Source: Acidobacteriota bacterium (GTDB lineage: Bacteria; Acidobacteriota; Thermoanaerobaculia; Thermoanaerobaculales; Sulfomarinibacteraceae). Taken from it: 52,829 bases of DNA. Below the pieces are notes generated by a model. That model worked only from the letters and a program-made list of their open reading frames with translations. It searched no databases and was not told the origin of the DNA. Below, piece by piece: positions 1-10,781 of this stretch. The first letter of the stretch is position 1, and each line of letters opens with the position of its first letter. Location: NCBI GenBank assembly GCA_013152925.1, contig JAADFK010000162.1:1-52829 (forward strand), in the 5' to 3' direction. The translations under genes and the position numbers were made by a program.

Positions 1-9
1 TGGCTGGGC

Positions 10-15
10 TAGAGT
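10..15 (+). promoter_or_regulatory. -10-like hexamer of a leaderless tsaB transcript
   Basis: TAGAGT is followed by exactly 6 nt and then the GTG start of tsaB. No Shine-Dalgarno sequence is present. A transcript starting at the normal distance from this hexamer would begin at the start codon itself. The same geometry recurs at four other genes in this window. The -35 region lies outside the window. Confidence 0.4.
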
Positions 16-21
16 GTTGCC

Positions 22-648
22 GTGGATGGTTGGGATCTTGCCCTGGTGACCTGTGGTTCGCAGCTCGAGGTGGGGCTGGCGGGAGAGGGTCTTGCCGGGA
101 TGTCCCTGGTCCGGCTGGCGGGGGGTGCCCCGAGATCGAGGCTGCTCCTGGCCGCGGTGGACCTTCTGGTGGAGGACGCCGGTGGTGGACGTTCCAGCCT
201 GTCCAGGGTGGTCGTAACGCGCGGCCCCGGGTCGTTCACGGGGATTCGCTCCGGGCTCGCCACGGCCCACGGGCTGGCGGTGGCTCTGGCGATCCCTGTG
301 ATCGCCTACAACAGCCTGCTGGTGCAGGCGGCACGGGTCGAGACTCCAGGGGAGGTCTGGACGGCCCAGCCGGCGCGGCGGGGTGAGCTCTACGTTCAGT
401 GGTACCGGACGGCGCCCGGGAGCATCCCGGAGGCTCTCACCGGTATCGAGGTCATGGACGTGGAAGGGGCTGCTGACCGGGGCCCGTGGCTGACCGCCGG
501 GGGCGTCGACCTCGGTGGGGCGAGCCGGGCTCCCGCCTCCCGTTCGCCGGCGGAGGCGGCCCTCCTGCTGGCCGCCCGGGGCGTACCCGGCGAGCCCGTG
601 GAGCCCCTCTACGTGGAGGGACCCCCCATCGCCGGGGGTGGTTTCTGA
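22..648 (+). CDS. tsaB: tRNA t6A threonylcarbamoyladenosine biosynthesis protein TsaB
   Basis: TsaB is the ASKHA-fold partner that scaffolds TsaD and TsaE when threonylcarbamoyl is moved to A37 of ANN-decoding tRNAs. The family motif RGPGSFTGIRSGLA is at residues 67-80 and is followed by the usual HGLA helix. At 208 aa the protein is slightly shorter than typical TsaB. An in-frame TAG at 10-12 means GTG 22 is the furthest upstream start available. The stop overlaps the rimI start by one base, which reproduces the common tsaB-rimI pair. No SD is visible and a -10-like hexamer sits 6 nt upstream, so translation may be leaderless. The cytosolic role is inferred from the family. Confidence 0.9.
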   Translation: MDGWDLALVTCGSQLEVGLAGEGLAGMSLVRLAGGAPRSRLLLAAVDLLVEDAGGGRSSLSRVVVTRGPGSFTGIRSGLATAHGLAVALAIPVIAYNSLLVQAARVETPGEVWTAQPARRGELYVQWYRTAPGSIPEALTGIEVMDVEGAADRGPWLTAGGVDLGGASRAPASRSPAEAALLLAARGVPGEPVEPLYVEGPPIAGGGF

Positions 649-1115
649 TGGCGGTCCGCGCCTTGCGGCCGACGATTCGCCCCCCGGGCCCGGGCGACGC
701 CCGTGCCCTGGAGGAAGCGGAGCGGGAGTGTTTCCCAGATCCATGGCCGGGACACCTCTTTCTCGCCGAGGTGAGGGCGCCGGGACGCTTCCACCGGCTG
801 GCCCTGGCCCCAGACGGTCAGCTCATGGCCTATCTCCTGGGGGTCTGGCAGTACCTCGATCTCCACATCCTCAAGATCGCCACGCGGCCGCCCTGGCGCC
901 GCCAGGGGCTGGCGCGGCACCTGCTCGTCCTGGCGGGTGAGCACGTCATGGAGGCCGGGGGCGAGAGCGTCACGCTCGAGGTGCGCGAGTCCAACCAGGC
1001 GGCCATCCAGCTCTACCGGACCCTGGGCTACGAGCTCAAGGGCCGCCGCCCGCACTACTACGGGGACGGCGAGGACGCCCTGATCATGACATGGCGCGTC
1101 CCCCGGTCTCAGTGA
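648..1115 (+). CDS. rimI: ribosomal-protein-alanine N-acetyltransferase RimI (GNAT family)
   Basis: A GNAT acetyltransferase of 155 aa that in known systems acetylates the N-terminal alanine of ribosomal protein S18. The acetyl-CoA pyrophosphate-binding motif RRQGLA is at residues 84-89, followed by the RimI signature region E111-Y129 (ESN...LYRTLGY) and the YY pair at 137-138. ATG 648 is chosen because it overlaps the tsaB stop and gives the family N-terminus; longer in-frame starts lie inside tsaB. The 3' end overlaps the convergent pabC by 7 bp. The pairing with tsaB is common in bacteria. The substrate is inferred, since GNAT specificity cannot be read from sequence alone. Confidence 0.85.
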   Translation: MAVRALRPTIRPPGPGDARALEEAERECFPDPWPGHLFLAEVRAPGRFHRLALAPDGQLMAYLLGVWQYLDLHILKIATRPPWRRQGLARHLLVLAGEHVMEAGGESVTLEVRESNQAAIQLYRTLGYELKGRRPHYYGDGEDALIMTWRVPRSQ

Positions 1116-1909
1116 CCGGGCCACCCAGGCGCCGGGACGCCCAGTGGGACAAGGCGTTGCCAGAGGGGCCACGAGGCAAAGGTCCGTGAGCCGATGGCGC
1201 CGACCGGGCGCACGCCGATGAGAGCGTTTGTGGTCCAGACCTCGTCGGCGGCCAGCAGATCGTCGAGGCTCAGAGGCTGTTCCGAGGGGCTGAGCCCCAG
1301 CTCGCCCGCCGTGCCGAAAAGCCACTCCCGCAGCGTACCAGGCAGGCAACGCCCATCGGCTGGCGGCGTCGTGAGGTCGGTGCCGAAGAGGGCGAATACG
1401 TTGGCAACGGAAGTTTCCAACACCTGGCCGTCGCGGGTGACGAGGATTGCGTCGTCGGCCCCTCGATCCATGGCATCTCTCCTGGCACGGTCCCAGGCGC
1501 CCCGGGAGAGCATCTTGAGATCCGCCAGGGCCGGGATCCCCGGCCATCGAGCCACTGACAGCCGGGAGGGAGGCACCCGGGGGCCGCAGAAGGGAAGGGC
1601 GCCAGCGTGCGCACGGATGCTCCACGTCGCTCCTCCTGGATGCAGGGTTGCCGCGACCCGGATCTTCGCCGATCCCAGCAAACGATTCGCCTCCAGGAGC
1701 GCCACCAGATCGGGCTCCGGGGGAAGGCGGAACGAGGCGCCGGGCGACAGCCGGCCCAGCGTGCGGTGCAGCCGCTCCCGGTGCCGCTCCCACAGCAGGA
1801 GTCGGCCCCGCTCGCAGCCGACGGTGGTGAAGGCGCCCCACGCGACCTCGTCGGCCACAGGCGGCCTGCGCGGTCTGATGTTCCCATCGTCCCAGATCAG
1901 ATGCTCCAC
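1109..1909 (-). CDS. pabC: 4-amino-4-deoxychorismate lyase-like class IV aminotransferase
   Basis: A PLP-dependent fold-type IV enzyme of 266 aa, expected to cleave aminodeoxychorismate to p-aminobenzoate and pyruvate for folate synthesis. K132 (ADLKMLSR) fits the PLP lysine, and ETSVANVF (165-172) matches the conserved cofactor-binding stretch. The GTG start at 1909 lies inside the end of pabB (13-bp overlap), which gives a two-gene pabB-pabC operon. Downstream it overlaps rimI tail to tail. Class IV also contains branched-chain and D-amino acid aminotransferases; the adjacent pabB is the main argument for PabC. No pabA glutaminase is present in the window. Confidence 0.82.
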   Translation of the reverse strand: MEHLIWDDGNIRPRRPPVADEVAWGAFTTVGCERGRLLLWERHRERLHRTLGRLSPGASFRLPPEPDLVALLEANRLLGSAKIRVAATLHPGGATWSIRAHAGALPFCGPRVPPSRLSVARWPGIPALADLKMLSRGAWDRARRDAMDRGADDAILVTRDGQVLETSVANVFALFGTDLTTPPADGRCLPGTLREWLFGTAGELGLSPSEQPLSLDDLLAADEVWTTNALIGVRPVGAIGSRTFASWPLWQRLVPLGVPAPGWPGH

Positions 1910-3075
1910 GAAGCCTCCAGCCACGGCGCCAACTTGAGGCGGGATTCCAGCTCCTCGCGTCGCGGATCGGATCCCCATACGATGCCACAACCGGAGGCGC
2001 AGGCCACCGTCGTGTGCTTCCTCCAAGCCGTCCGGATCGGGAGGGCCAGCTCGAGGTTGCCGCGGCCGTCCACGACTCCCAGGACGCCGGTGTAGGGTCC
2101 GCGGTCCACGGGTTCCAGGGCGGCGAGGAGAGAGATGGCCGCTGGCTTGGGGCAACCGGTGACCGATCCCCCTGGAATCATGGCAGTCATGGCATCCCAC
2201 CAGCGCAGCTCCGGGCGAAGCCGCGCCACCACACGGGCCACCCTGTGGAGCACCGTCGCAAAGCGGTGAACGGAGCCGTCGTCCACCACACGGACCGAGG
2301 CGGGGACTGCCACCCGCCCCAGGTCGTTGCGCTCGAGATCCACCACCATGGAAAGCTCGGACCGTTCCTTGGGATCGGCGTCCAGCTCCAGGGCAAACAG
2401 CCGGTCCTCCTCCCTCCCGGACCCCCTGGGCCGTGTTCCCTTGATGGGACGGGTTTCCAGGAGATCTCCCCTCCGGCGGAGCAGGAGCTCCATGGAGGCA
2501 CAGGCGAGCTCCATGCCACCCAGGGACATCCAGGCCAGGTAGGGTGGCGTGCCACCGGTGGTGGCCAGCTCCAGTAGATCTCCAAGCCCCCCGTGCCATG
2601 GCTCAATGGTGAACCTGCGGGTCAGGTTGACCTGGTAGACCTCGCCCGCTGCGATGGATCGGAGAATCGCCTCGACACCATTCCGGAAACGCTCGTCGCT
2701 GAGACTTGGCAGCCAGTTGGCCCCGGGGGCCGGCCCTCCCGAGGCGGGACCCAGGCTCTCCGGTGTGTTTGGGCCGGGCTCCACGAGCCAGGCGGCGGTG
2801 ATTCCACCTCGCTCCACCACGGGTCTTCCGGGCATCCCGGCGGCTCGCAACGCCTCCTCGAATCCCATCCAACCCACGAGCAGAGGCTCTTCTCCACGAG
2901 TGGCACGTTCGTCCCAGACCCGGCGCATGGCACGGTGAAAGCTCGGGAGCCGCCAGAGCTCCTCGCCGGCCTCCAGCAAGCTCCACCAGCCGCCCCGGGA
3001 GACGAGGGTCCGCTTGGAGCTCCACCAGCCTCTCCACCGTCCCCAACCCCCGCCACGGAGCCATGCCACATCCAT
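1897..3075 (-). CDS. pabB: aminodeoxychorismate synthase component I (PabB)
   Basis: A chorismate-binding enzyme of 392 aa that aminates chorismate to 4-amino-4-deoxychorismate in folate biosynthesis. It shows GEVYQVNLT (144-152), PIKGT (210-214), DLERNDLGRV (246-255), PGGSVTGCPK (301-310) and a C-terminal chorismate-binding core. The lysine in PIKGT is typical of PabB, where TrpE has alanine, and this supports PabB over anthranilate synthase. The N-terminal lid region is short. ATG 3075 has no SD but has a TAGTCT hexamer 7 nt upstream. It is co-transcribed with pabC through a 13-bp overlap. Confidence 0.88.
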   Translation of the reverse strand: MDVAWLRGGGWGRWRGWWSSKRTLVSRGGWWSLLEAGEELWRLPSFHRAMRRVWDERATRGEEPLLVGWMGFEEALRAAGMPGRPVVERGGITAAWLVEPGPNTPESLGPASGGPAPGANWLPSLSDERFRNGVEAILRSIAAGEVYQVNLTRRFTIEPWHGGLGDLLELATTGGTPPYLAWMSLGGMELACASMELLLRRRGDLLETRPIKGTRPRGSGREEDRLFALELDADPKERSELSMVVDLERNDLGRVAVPASVRVVDDGSVHRFATVLHRVARVVARLRPELRWWDAMTAMIPGGSVTGCPKPAAISLLAALEPVDRGPYTGVLGVVDGRGNLELALPIRTAWRKHTTVACASGCGIVWGSDPRREELESRLKLAPWLEASWSI

Positions 3076-3381
3076 GGCGGCAAGACTAACCCGGATTCTT
3101 CGTGAGGGTTCGCGACGAAGGGCGCGAGATGCCACGGCTGGTCGCGTTCTCGCAAGATGAAGGAGCGAAGGCGTGCTTCGAGCACCTCCAGTGACCGAGT
3201 CGAGAAGGCAGCGCCAGGCGTGGCGCATCGCACGCCCCAGCAGAAGGCTCATGAAGACTCCGGGCTGACAGCCTCTCCCCGGTTCTGTCCCCTCCCCGGG
3301 ACGGCGCCCGCGGCCGGGAAGCCCTCGAAGGGGTCGAGACCACCCGTGGCCGGCCCGGCTGGTCGGCGGTACAATCGTGAT
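3076..3381. other. divergent intergenic region, no gene seen
   Basis: About 300 bases between divergently transcribed pabB and the MshEN-domain gene. Weak open frames on both strands show no recognisable protein. The region should hold both promoters: TAGTCT at 3083-3088 on the minus strand for pabB and TACAAT at 3370-3375 on the plus strand. No convincing -35 box or repeat was seen. Confidence 0.6.
3370..3375 (+). promoter_or_regulatory. -10 box of a leaderless transcript for the MshEN-domain gene
   Basis: TACAAT is followed by 6 nt (cgtgat) and then ATG 3382. No SD sequence lies between them. The spacing places the transcription start at the A of the ATG. No -35 match is evident. Confidence 0.5.
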
Positions 3382-4506
3382 ATGGGTACGGTCTTTCGGC
3401 GTCTGGGGGAGTTGTTGCTCGAAGATGGTGTGGTGACCGTCAGCGAGCTCCACACGGCGCTGGAGGCCTGCAAGAGGAGCGGTGGCCGGCTCGGAACGCA
3501 CCTCCTCCGGCTGGGCTACGTTCCGGAGCCGCAGCTCCTCAAGGCGCTTGGCCGTCAGTTCGGGGTGCAGCCGGTGACCTCGGACCATCTGGTGGCCGAG
3601 GCGGCGAAGTTCGAATCTTCGATCCCGATGGATGTTCAACGGCGTCTCAAGGCCGTTCCCTTCGAGCAACACGGCCGAGTACTTTCCGTTGCCATGGTCA
3701 ATCCTCGTGACCTGGCGGCCCGGGAAGAGCTCGAACGGTTGAGCGGGCTGCACGTGGAGCCCTTCGTCGTGACTGAACGAGCCATCCGGACCGCGCTGGA
3801 CGCGTCCGGAAGTTGGACGGAGGTCAACGCCGACGACGCCCAGGAACCGACCGGCCTGTTGGAGGTGCGGGACCTTGGCTCTGCGTGGGAGTCGCTGTGG
3901 AGGCCATCCGGTGTGCAGCCGGGGGCTCTGAAGGCAGCGCTGAGCTCCATCAAGGCCGATACGCCGCACGTGGCCATCGCCACCTTTCCCGGCCTGATGG
4001 AGATTCGGGGCGACGAGGTACCGCCCATGACCATGGAGGAGCTCCGCTCGAAGCTTCGCTTCAGCCGGCAACGAGATGAGGTGGGTCAGCTCCTGCTGTC
4101 CTTCGCGCGCCAGTACCTCGCCCGGGCGATACTCCTCGCGTTGCAACGGGACAACCTTGCCGGCTGGCTGGGTGGTGGCCGGGAGGTTTCGCTGGAAGAC
4201 GTCCAGGCCCTCAACGTGCCCGTGGGGGAAAGCCCGGCGCTGGCGAACATGCTCAGCCAGGTCCGCCCGTTCACCGGCCGGCTCGGAGACGACGCCGGCA
4301 CCCGGGCCGTGAAGGTCGTTCTCGGGCCACCACCGCCGAGGGAGGTCCTGGCCGTGCCGGTGAGAATCGGAAGGAAGGCCGTCGCCGTCCTCATCGGCGA
4401 CCAGCCGGACGGCGGGCTGGGCGGCGTACCCGTGGAGGTGATTGCCGAGGCGGCGACACGGGCCGGTCTTGCGCTGGAGATCTTGATCCTGACGCGGAAG
4501 ATCTGA
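3382..4506 (+). CDS. MshEN (GspE N-terminal-like) domain protein with GAF-like C-terminal half
   Basis: A 374-aa protein. Residues 1-140 resemble the N-terminal domain of type II secretion/type IV pilus assembly ATPases (MshEN, GSPII_E_N): a short helical repeat (GELLLEDGVVTVSELHTAL), then an IPMDVQRRLKAVPF segment and LSVAMVNPRDL. MshEN domains in other proteins bind c-di-GMP. No Walker ATPase domain follows. Residues from about 210 to the end look like a compact alpha/beta sensor-type domain, possibly GAF-like. It is probably a cytosolic regulator or adaptor; this is inference. It is a single gene between pabB and the fumarase operon. ATG 3382 fits both the domain start and the adjacent -10 box. 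Confidence 0.65.
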   Translation: MGTVFRRLGELLLEDGVVTVSELHTALEACKRSGGRLGTHLLRLGYVPEPQLLKALGRQFGVQPVTSDHLVAEAAKFESSIPMDVQRRLKAVPFEQHGRVLSVAMVNPRDLAAREELERLSGLHVEPFVVTERAIRTALDASGSWTEVNADDAQEPTGLLEVRDLGSAWESLWRPSGVQPGALKAALSSIKADTPHVAIATFPGLMEIRGDEVPPMTMEELRSKLRFSRQRDEVGQLLLSFARQYLARAILLALQRDNLAGWLGGGREVSLEDVQALNVPVGESPALANMLSQVRPFTGRLGDDAGTRAVKVVLGPPPPREVLAVPVRIGRKAVAVLIGDQPDGGLGGVPVEVIAEAATRAGLALEILILTRKI

Positions 4507-4615
4507 GAGCGGGGGAAGGGCCCGAGGCGGGGAATACGTTTCATTTCCACACACTCTCAACCTTGTGAAACGAGGGACGAGGCTTGTGCGGCTGGCATTT
4601 CCTGGAACTTGCGCC

Positions 4616-4621
4616 TATAAT
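4616..4621 (+). promoter_or_regulatory. -10 box upstream of the fumarase genes
   Basis: A perfect TATAAT lies 48 nt before the ATG of fumarase alpha. The hexamer 17 bp upstream (TGGCAT, 4593-4598) is a poor -35, so strength or an activator requirement cannot be judged. It likely drives fumarase alpha and beta and perhaps mdh. Confidence 0.5.
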
Positions 4622-4669
4622 CACAAAGGCATCTACAGCCATGCAGGTGCCGGCGAAAAGGAGGTGGGA

Positions 4670-5541
4670 ATGGTCGATCCGGATCGGTTGACAGAGACCT
4701 TCCTGGAGATGATCCGCCGGGCGTCCACAGAGCTCCCGGCGGATGTCGTTGAGGCCCTGGACAAGGGCCGTGAGGCGGAACGGCGGGACAGCCTCGCCGA
4801 GAAGGCGCTGGTTACCATCCTCGACAACGTGGACCTGGCGCGTCAGAAGGTGGCGCCGATCTGCCAGGACACGGGAACTCCCGTCATGTGGATTCATCAC
4901 CCCATCGGGGTGAGCACGCGGGTGTTGGAGAAGGCCATGGTGGACGCCGTCCGGCAGGCCACTGCCAGGCAGTTCCTGAGACCCAACGCCGTCGACACCC
5001 TGACGGGAAAGAACACCGGGGTCGGGACTGGACGCGGGATCCCCTTTCTGCATTTCGAAGAGTGGGACAGCCCCGACATCGAGGTGCGGATGATCCTCAA
5101 GGGTGGGGGCAGCGAGAACGTGGGCGCCCAGTACAAGTTGCCGGACAACGCTCTGGGAGCCGGCCGTGACCTCGAGGGTGTGCGCCGGGTGCTCCTCGAT
5201 GCGGTCTTCCAGGCACAGGGCAAGGGTTGCTCGCCGGGCACGCTGGGCGTCTGTATCGGCGGAGACCGCGTTTCGGGTTATGAGGAATCGAAGCGCCAGC
5301 TCCTCAGGCCGCTGCCGGACGTCAACCCGGTTCCCGAGCTGGCCGAGCTGGAGGCCAGGGTGCTCAAGGAGGGCAACGAATTGGGCGTCGGGCCCATGGG
5401 GTTCGGCGGGCGAACGACCTTGCTGGGTGTGAAGGTCGGGGTGTTGGACCGCCTTCCGGCGTGCTACTTCGTCACCATCAGTTACCTCTGTTGGGCCGGC
5501 CGGCGGGCTGGCGTTCGGATCGGGGAAGGAGGGGACGTGAC

Positions 5542-5554
<13 letters not shown>
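4670..5554 (+). CDS. class I fumarate hydratase, alpha subunit
   Basis: Large subunit (294 aa) of a two-subunit [4Fe-4S] fumarase/tartrate dehydratase-type enzyme that interconverts fumarate and malate in the TCA cycle. Candidate cluster ligands are C65 (ICQDTGTP), C187 (GKGCSPG) and C274 (SYLCW), with the usual spacing. The KGGGSEN motif is at 144-150. ATG 4670 follows a strong AAGGAGGTG SD; an upstream in-frame GTG is ignored. The end overlaps the beta subunit start by 13 bp. L-tartrate dehydratase has the same architecture, but the adjoining mdh and sdhCAB genes favour fumarase. Being [4Fe-4S]-dependent, it should be oxygen sensitive. Confidence 0.88.
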
Positions 5555-7139
<1,585 letters not shown>

Positions 7140-7145
7140 GGCATC

Positions 7146-7175
7146 GGGTGGGGAGAGTCCGGGCCCTCCCCACCC
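7146..7175 (+). terminator. inverted repeat after mdh, terminator-like
   Basis: GGGTGGGGAG (7146-7155) pairs perfectly with CTCCCCACCC (7166-7175) around a 10-nt loop. It is followed by TTCGTTCGTG rather than a clean T run, so it may be a weak or processing-type end between mdh and sdhC. Confidence 0.55.
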
Positions 7176-7268
7176 TTCGTTCGTGTCGCCTCGGCGGCAG
7201 GACATCGAGATCCCGGCGGGCGGCTCTGATGCCGTCGAATCCTTCGGGAGGAGGTCAATTGAATCACC

Positions 7269-7928
7269 ATGAGTGAGTCATCAAGCTTCTACAGCTCAAG
7301 CGTGGGGAAGAAGATCCTCATGGCCGTCACCGGCATGATCCTCTTCTTCTTCGTGCTGTTCCACATGGCGGGGAACCTCCAGATCTTCATCGGCCAGGTG
7401 GAGTTGGACCGGTACTCGCGTTTCCTTCACAGCGTTCCCGAGATCCTGTGGCTCGTGCGGATCGCCGTCATCTTCAGTTTCCTCGTCCACATCATCGCGG
7501 CGGTCCAGGTCTGGCTTCAAAGCCGCCGGGCACGCCCGATCAAGTACAAGGTCCGCGCGAACCTCGCCACGGACGTGGCGGCCCGCACGATGGTCTGGAC
7601 GGGACCGATCATCCTGCTGTTCGTCATCTACCATTTGCTGCACCTGACCTACGGCGCCATCTACCCCAGCCTCTTTGAGGAGGGGCAGGTCTACCACAAC
7701 CTGATCGCGAGCTTCCAGCTGTGGCCCATCGCCATCGTCTACATCATCGCCAACCTGGGGCTCGGGTTCCACCTGTACCACGGTCTCTGGAGTCTGACAC
7801 AGACGCTCGGCTGGACGCACCCGCGTTTCGACAGCTTCCGGCGTGTGGCAGCGGCTGTGATCGGTATCGGCATCGCGGCCGCCAACATCGCCATTCCGGT
7901 TTCCGTCCTCGCCGGATGGGTCAGCTGA
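7269..7928 (+). CDS. sdhC: succinate dehydrogenase cytochrome b subunit, b558 family
   Basis: Membrane anchor (219 aa) of the succinate:quinone oxidoreductase. About five hydrophobic helices are visible (near residues 15-36, 58-80, 106-128, 150-172 and 193-215). Histidines H32 (LFHMAGN), H70, H122/H125 and H164/H168 are candidate ligands for the two b haems. A single five-helix anchor without SdhD is the diagnostic layout of this family. A GGAGGAGG SD lies at 7246-7253, with unusually long spacing to ATG 7269. It forms an operon with sdhA and sdhB. Confidence 0.9.
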   Translation: MSESSSFYSSSVGKKILMAVTGMILFFFVLFHMAGNLQIFIGQVELDRYSRFLHSVPEILWLVRIAVIFSFLVHIIAAVQVWLQSRRARPIKYKVRANLATDVAARTMVWTGPIILLFVIYHLLHLTYGAIYPSLFEEGQVYHNLIASFQLWPIAIVYIIANLGLGFHLYHGLWSLTQTLGWTHPRFDSFRRVAAAVIGIGIAAANIAIPVSVLAGWVS

Positions 7929-7944
7929 GGGGAGGGGAGACCAC

Positions 7945-9858
7945 ATGAAACTCGATGCACGCATTCCATCCGGTCAGCTGCCCGACAAGTGGAGCAGCTT
8001 CCGCGATCACGTCAAGCTGTTGAGTCCCGCCAACAAGCGCAAGCATACGATCATCGTCGTCGGCACGGGCCTCGCCGGCGCCTCGGCGGCGGCGACCCTC
8101 GCCGAGCTGGGCTTTACGATCAAGACGTTCTGCTACCAGGACAGCGCCCGGCGAGCACACTCCATCGCCGCCCAGGGCGGGATCAACGCCACCAAGAACT
8201 ACCCCTACGACGGCGACTCGGTCTGGCGCCTGTTTTACGACACCATCAAGGGCGGCGACTTCCGGGGCCGTGAGGCCAACACCTACCGTCTTGCCGAGCT
8301 GAGCTCCAACATCATCGATCAGTGCGTGGCGCAGGGTGTTCCCTTCGCACGCGACTACGCGGGATACCTGGCCAACCGTTCCTTCGGCGGCGCCCTGGTT
8401 TCCCGGACCTTCTACGCCCGGGGCGCCACGGGCCAACAGCTCCTGCTGGGCGCCTACTCGGCCCTCAGCCGGCAGGTCGCTGCGGGCGCTGTCGAGATGC
8501 ACCCCCGCTCCGACGTCCAGGACATCGTCGTCGTCGACGGCAAGGCCCGGGGCATCATCGTCCGGGACATGCTGACCGGCGAGCTCTCGGCGTACGCGGC
8601 CGATGCCGTCATCCTGGCCACCGGCGGCTACGCCAACGTCTTTTACCTCTCCACCAACGCCAAGGGCTGCAACACCACCGCCACCTGGCGGGCCCACCGC
8701 CGTGGCGCGGGGTTTGCCAACCCCTGCTACATGCAGATCCACCCCACCTGCATCCCCCAGTCCGGGGACTACCAGTCCAAGCTGACCCTGATGTCCGAGT
8801 CGCTCCGGAACGACGGCAGGGTGTGGGTCCCGAGGAAGAAGGGTGACACCCGCAACCCCAACGATATCCCCGAGGAGGAGCGCAACTACTACCTCGAGGA
8901 GAAGTACCCGGCCTACGGGAACATGGTGCCGCGCGACGTGGCCTCCCGGAACGCCAAGTACTGGTGCGACCGCGGCTATGGCGTCGGCCCGTCGGGGCGC
9001 GGCGTCTACCTCGATCTCAAGGATGCCATCGAGCGGCTGGGCGTCGAGACCATCCGCCAGCGATACGGGAACCTTTTCGACATGTACGAGCGGATCACCG
9101 GGGAGAACGCCTACGAGGTACCCATGCGGATCTACCCGGCGCCCCACTACACCATGGGCGGGCTCTGGGTGGACTACCACCTGATGAGTAACATCCCCGG
9201 CCTGTTCGTCCTCGGCGAGGCCAACTTCTCCGATCATGGCGCCAACCGGCTGGGGGCCAGCGCGCTGATGCAGGGGCTCGCCGACGGCTATTTCATCATT
9301 CCCAACACCATCGGCGAATACTTCGTCAACGAGCGGCTCCAGGAGGTGTCCACGGCCGCCGCGGAGTTCAAGGACGCCATGGCGGATGTGGACCAGCGGC
9401 TGAAGAAGCTGCTGGCCGTCAATGGCACGAAGACCGTCGATCATTTCCACCGCGAGCTCGGCAGGATCATGTGGGACGACGTTGGCATGTCCCGGAATGC
9501 CAAGGGGCTCGAGGACGCCATCCAGCGGATCGGCCAGCTCCGCGAGCAGTTCTGGAGCGACGTCCGGGTGCCGGGTGACAACAACGAGCTCAACCAGGAG
9601 CTGGAGAAGGCGGCCCGTGTGGCCGATTTCCTGGAGCTCGGTGAGCTGATCGCCCGCGACGCGCTGGCCCGCGAGGAGTCGGCCGGCGGGCATTTCCGCG
9701 AGGAGCACCAGACGGAGGAGGGCGAGGCGCTTCGCGACGACGAGCACTTCCAGCACGTGGCCGTTTGGGAGTTCACCGGTGAGGGCAAGGAGCCGGTGCG
9801 GCACACGGAGCCCCTGGTGTTCGAGGCGGTGACACCCACGCAGAGGAGTTACAAATGA
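7945..9858 (+). CDS. sdhA: succinate dehydrogenase/fumarate reductase flavoprotein subunit
   Basis: Flavoprotein (637 aa) of complex II, oxidising succinate to fumarate with electrons passed to SdhB. The dinucleotide-binding motif GTGLAG is at 40-45. H72 in [11 protein letters not shown] is the expected covalent FAD attachment site. A capping domain and the helical C-terminal domain with GANRLGAS near the middle are present. ATG 7945 has a GGGGAGGGGAG-type SD and lies 16 nt after sdhC. The end overlaps sdhB by ATGA. Direction (dehydrogenase or reductase) cannot be decided from sequence; clustering with fumarase and mdh suggests oxidative TCA use. Confidence 0.94.
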   Translation: MKLDARIPSGQLPDKWSSFRDHVKLLSPANKRKHTIIVVGTGLAGASAAATLAELGFTIKTFCYQDSARRAHSIAAQGGINATKNYPYDGDSVWRLFYDTIKGGDFRGREANTYRLAELSSNIIDQCVAQGVPFARDYAGYLANRSFGGALVSRTFYARGATGQQLLLGAYSALSRQVAAGAVEMHPRSDVQDIVVVDGKARGIIVRDMLTGELSAYAADAVILATGGYANVFYLSTNAKGCNTTATWRAHRRGAGFANPCYMQIHPTCIPQSGDYQSKLTLMSESLRNDGRVWVPRKKGDTRNPNDIPEEERNYYLEEKYPAYGNMVPRDVASRNAKYWCDRGYGVGPSGRGVYLDLKDAIERLGVETIRQRYGNLFDMYERITGENAYEVPMRIYPAPHYTMGGLWVDYHLMSNIPGLFVLGEANFSDHGANRLGASALMQGLADGYFIIPNTIGEYFVNERLQEVSTAAAEFKDAMADVDQRLKKLLAVNGTKTVDHFHRELGRIMWDDVGMSRNAKGLEDAIQRIGQLREQFWSDVRVPGDNNELNQELEKAARVADFLELGELIARDALAREESAGGHFREEHQTEEGEALRDDEHFQHVAVWEFTGEGKEPVRHTEPLVFEAVTPTQRSYK

Positions 9859-10649
9859 AGCTGACACTCCACATCTGGCGTCAGAATGGCCCCAACGCCA
9901 AGGGCCGTTTCGTTACCTACACGCACGACAAGGTCAACGAGCACATGTCCTTCCTGGAGATGCTGGACGTCCTCAACCAGGAGCTGATCGAGAGGGGCGA
10001 GGAGCCCGTGGCCTTCGAGCACGACTGCCGCGAGGGCGTGTGCGGCATGTGCGGCTTCGTCATCAACGGTCTGCCCCACGGCGGCCGCAAGGGGACAACC
10101 ACCTGCCAGCTCCACATGCGGCACTTCAGCGACGGCGATGAGTTGACCCTGGAGCCGTGGCGTTCCGCCGCCTTCCCGGTTCTGAGGGACCTGGTCGTGG
10201 ACCGGAGCTCCTTCGACCGGATCATCCAGGCCGGAGGATTCATCTCCGTGCACACCGGCGCCCCGCCGGATGCCAGCACGCTGCTCGTTCCGAAGGACGA
10301 TGCCGAGCTGGCCATGGACTATGCCGAGTGCATCGGCTGCGGCGCCTGCGTGGCGGCCTGTCCCAACGGTGCGGCCATGCTCTTCATGAGCGCCAAGATC
10401 GCCCACCTGGGCATGCTTCCACAGGGCAAGATCGAAGCGGACCGCCGAGTGCGGGCCATGGCCGAGGCCATGGAGAAGGAGGCCTTCGGCTCGTGCACCA
10501 ACTACACGTCCTGCGAGGCCGCCTGTCCCAAGGAGATCTCCATCTCGGCCATCGCCAGGATGAACGCCGACTACCGGCGGGCCTTCCTCCCCGGGAAACC
10601 GGTGGGCGGGGGCAAGCTGGAGAAGGTGAAGCTGCTGCCGGCAACCTGA
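9855..10649 (+). CDS. sdhB: succinate dehydrogenase/fumarate reductase iron-sulfur subunit
   Basis: Iron-sulfur subunit (264 aa) linking SdhA flavin to the quinone site. The [2Fe-2S] ligands are C58, C63, C66 and C84. The second domain has C159, C162, C165 and C169 and then C214, C220 and C224, which supply the [4Fe-4S] and [3Fe-4S] centres in the usual interleaved order. All ligands are present. The start overlaps the sdhA stop (ATGA), so it is translationally coupled. A strong intrinsic terminator follows 38 nt after the stop and closes the operon. Confidence 0.94.
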   Translation: MKLTLHIWRQNGPNAKGRFVTYTHDKVNEHMSFLEMLDVLNQELIERGEEPVAFEHDCREGVCGMCGFVINGLPHGGRKGTTTCQLHMRHFSDGDELTLEPWRSAAFPVLRDLVVDRSSFDRIIQAGGFISVHTGAPPDASTLLVPKDDAELAMDYAECIGCGACVAACPNGAAMLFMSAKIAHLGMLPQGKIEADRRVRAMAEAMEKEAFGSCTNYTSCEAACPKEISISAIARMNADYRRAFLPGKPVGGGKLEKVKLLPAT

Positions 10650-10686
10650 TCGGGCGGTGCATGGCGCCGTCCCGAGCCGTGTTCTT

Positions 10687-10719
10687 CCGGCCCCCGTAGA
10701 ACGCGGGGGCCGGTTTTTT
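10687..10719 (+). terminator. strong rho-independent terminator of the sdhCAB operon
   Basis: A perfect 10-bp GC stem (CCGGCCCCCG at 10687-10696 with CGGGGGCCGG at 10704-10713) and a 7-nt loop are followed at once by six T residues. Confidence 0.93.
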
Positions 10720-10730
10720 GGCGCCGGAGC

Positions 10731-10760
10731 TTGACGCACGCCCGGCATTGGATGTATCTT
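10731..10760 (+). promoter_or_regulatory. sigma-70-type promoter
   Basis: TTGACG (10731-10736), an 18-bp spacer and TATCTT (10755-10760) stand just after the sdhB terminator and 21 nt before the start of the small secreted protein gene at 10782. Confidence 0.6.
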
Positions 10761-10781
10761 GGTGATCAGCTAGGAGGCATC

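Noticed and set aside
4593..4621. Sigma-54 promoter before fumarase (TGGC...TTGC)
   Set aside because: The spacing between the GG and GC elements is wrong, while a perfect TATAAT is present.
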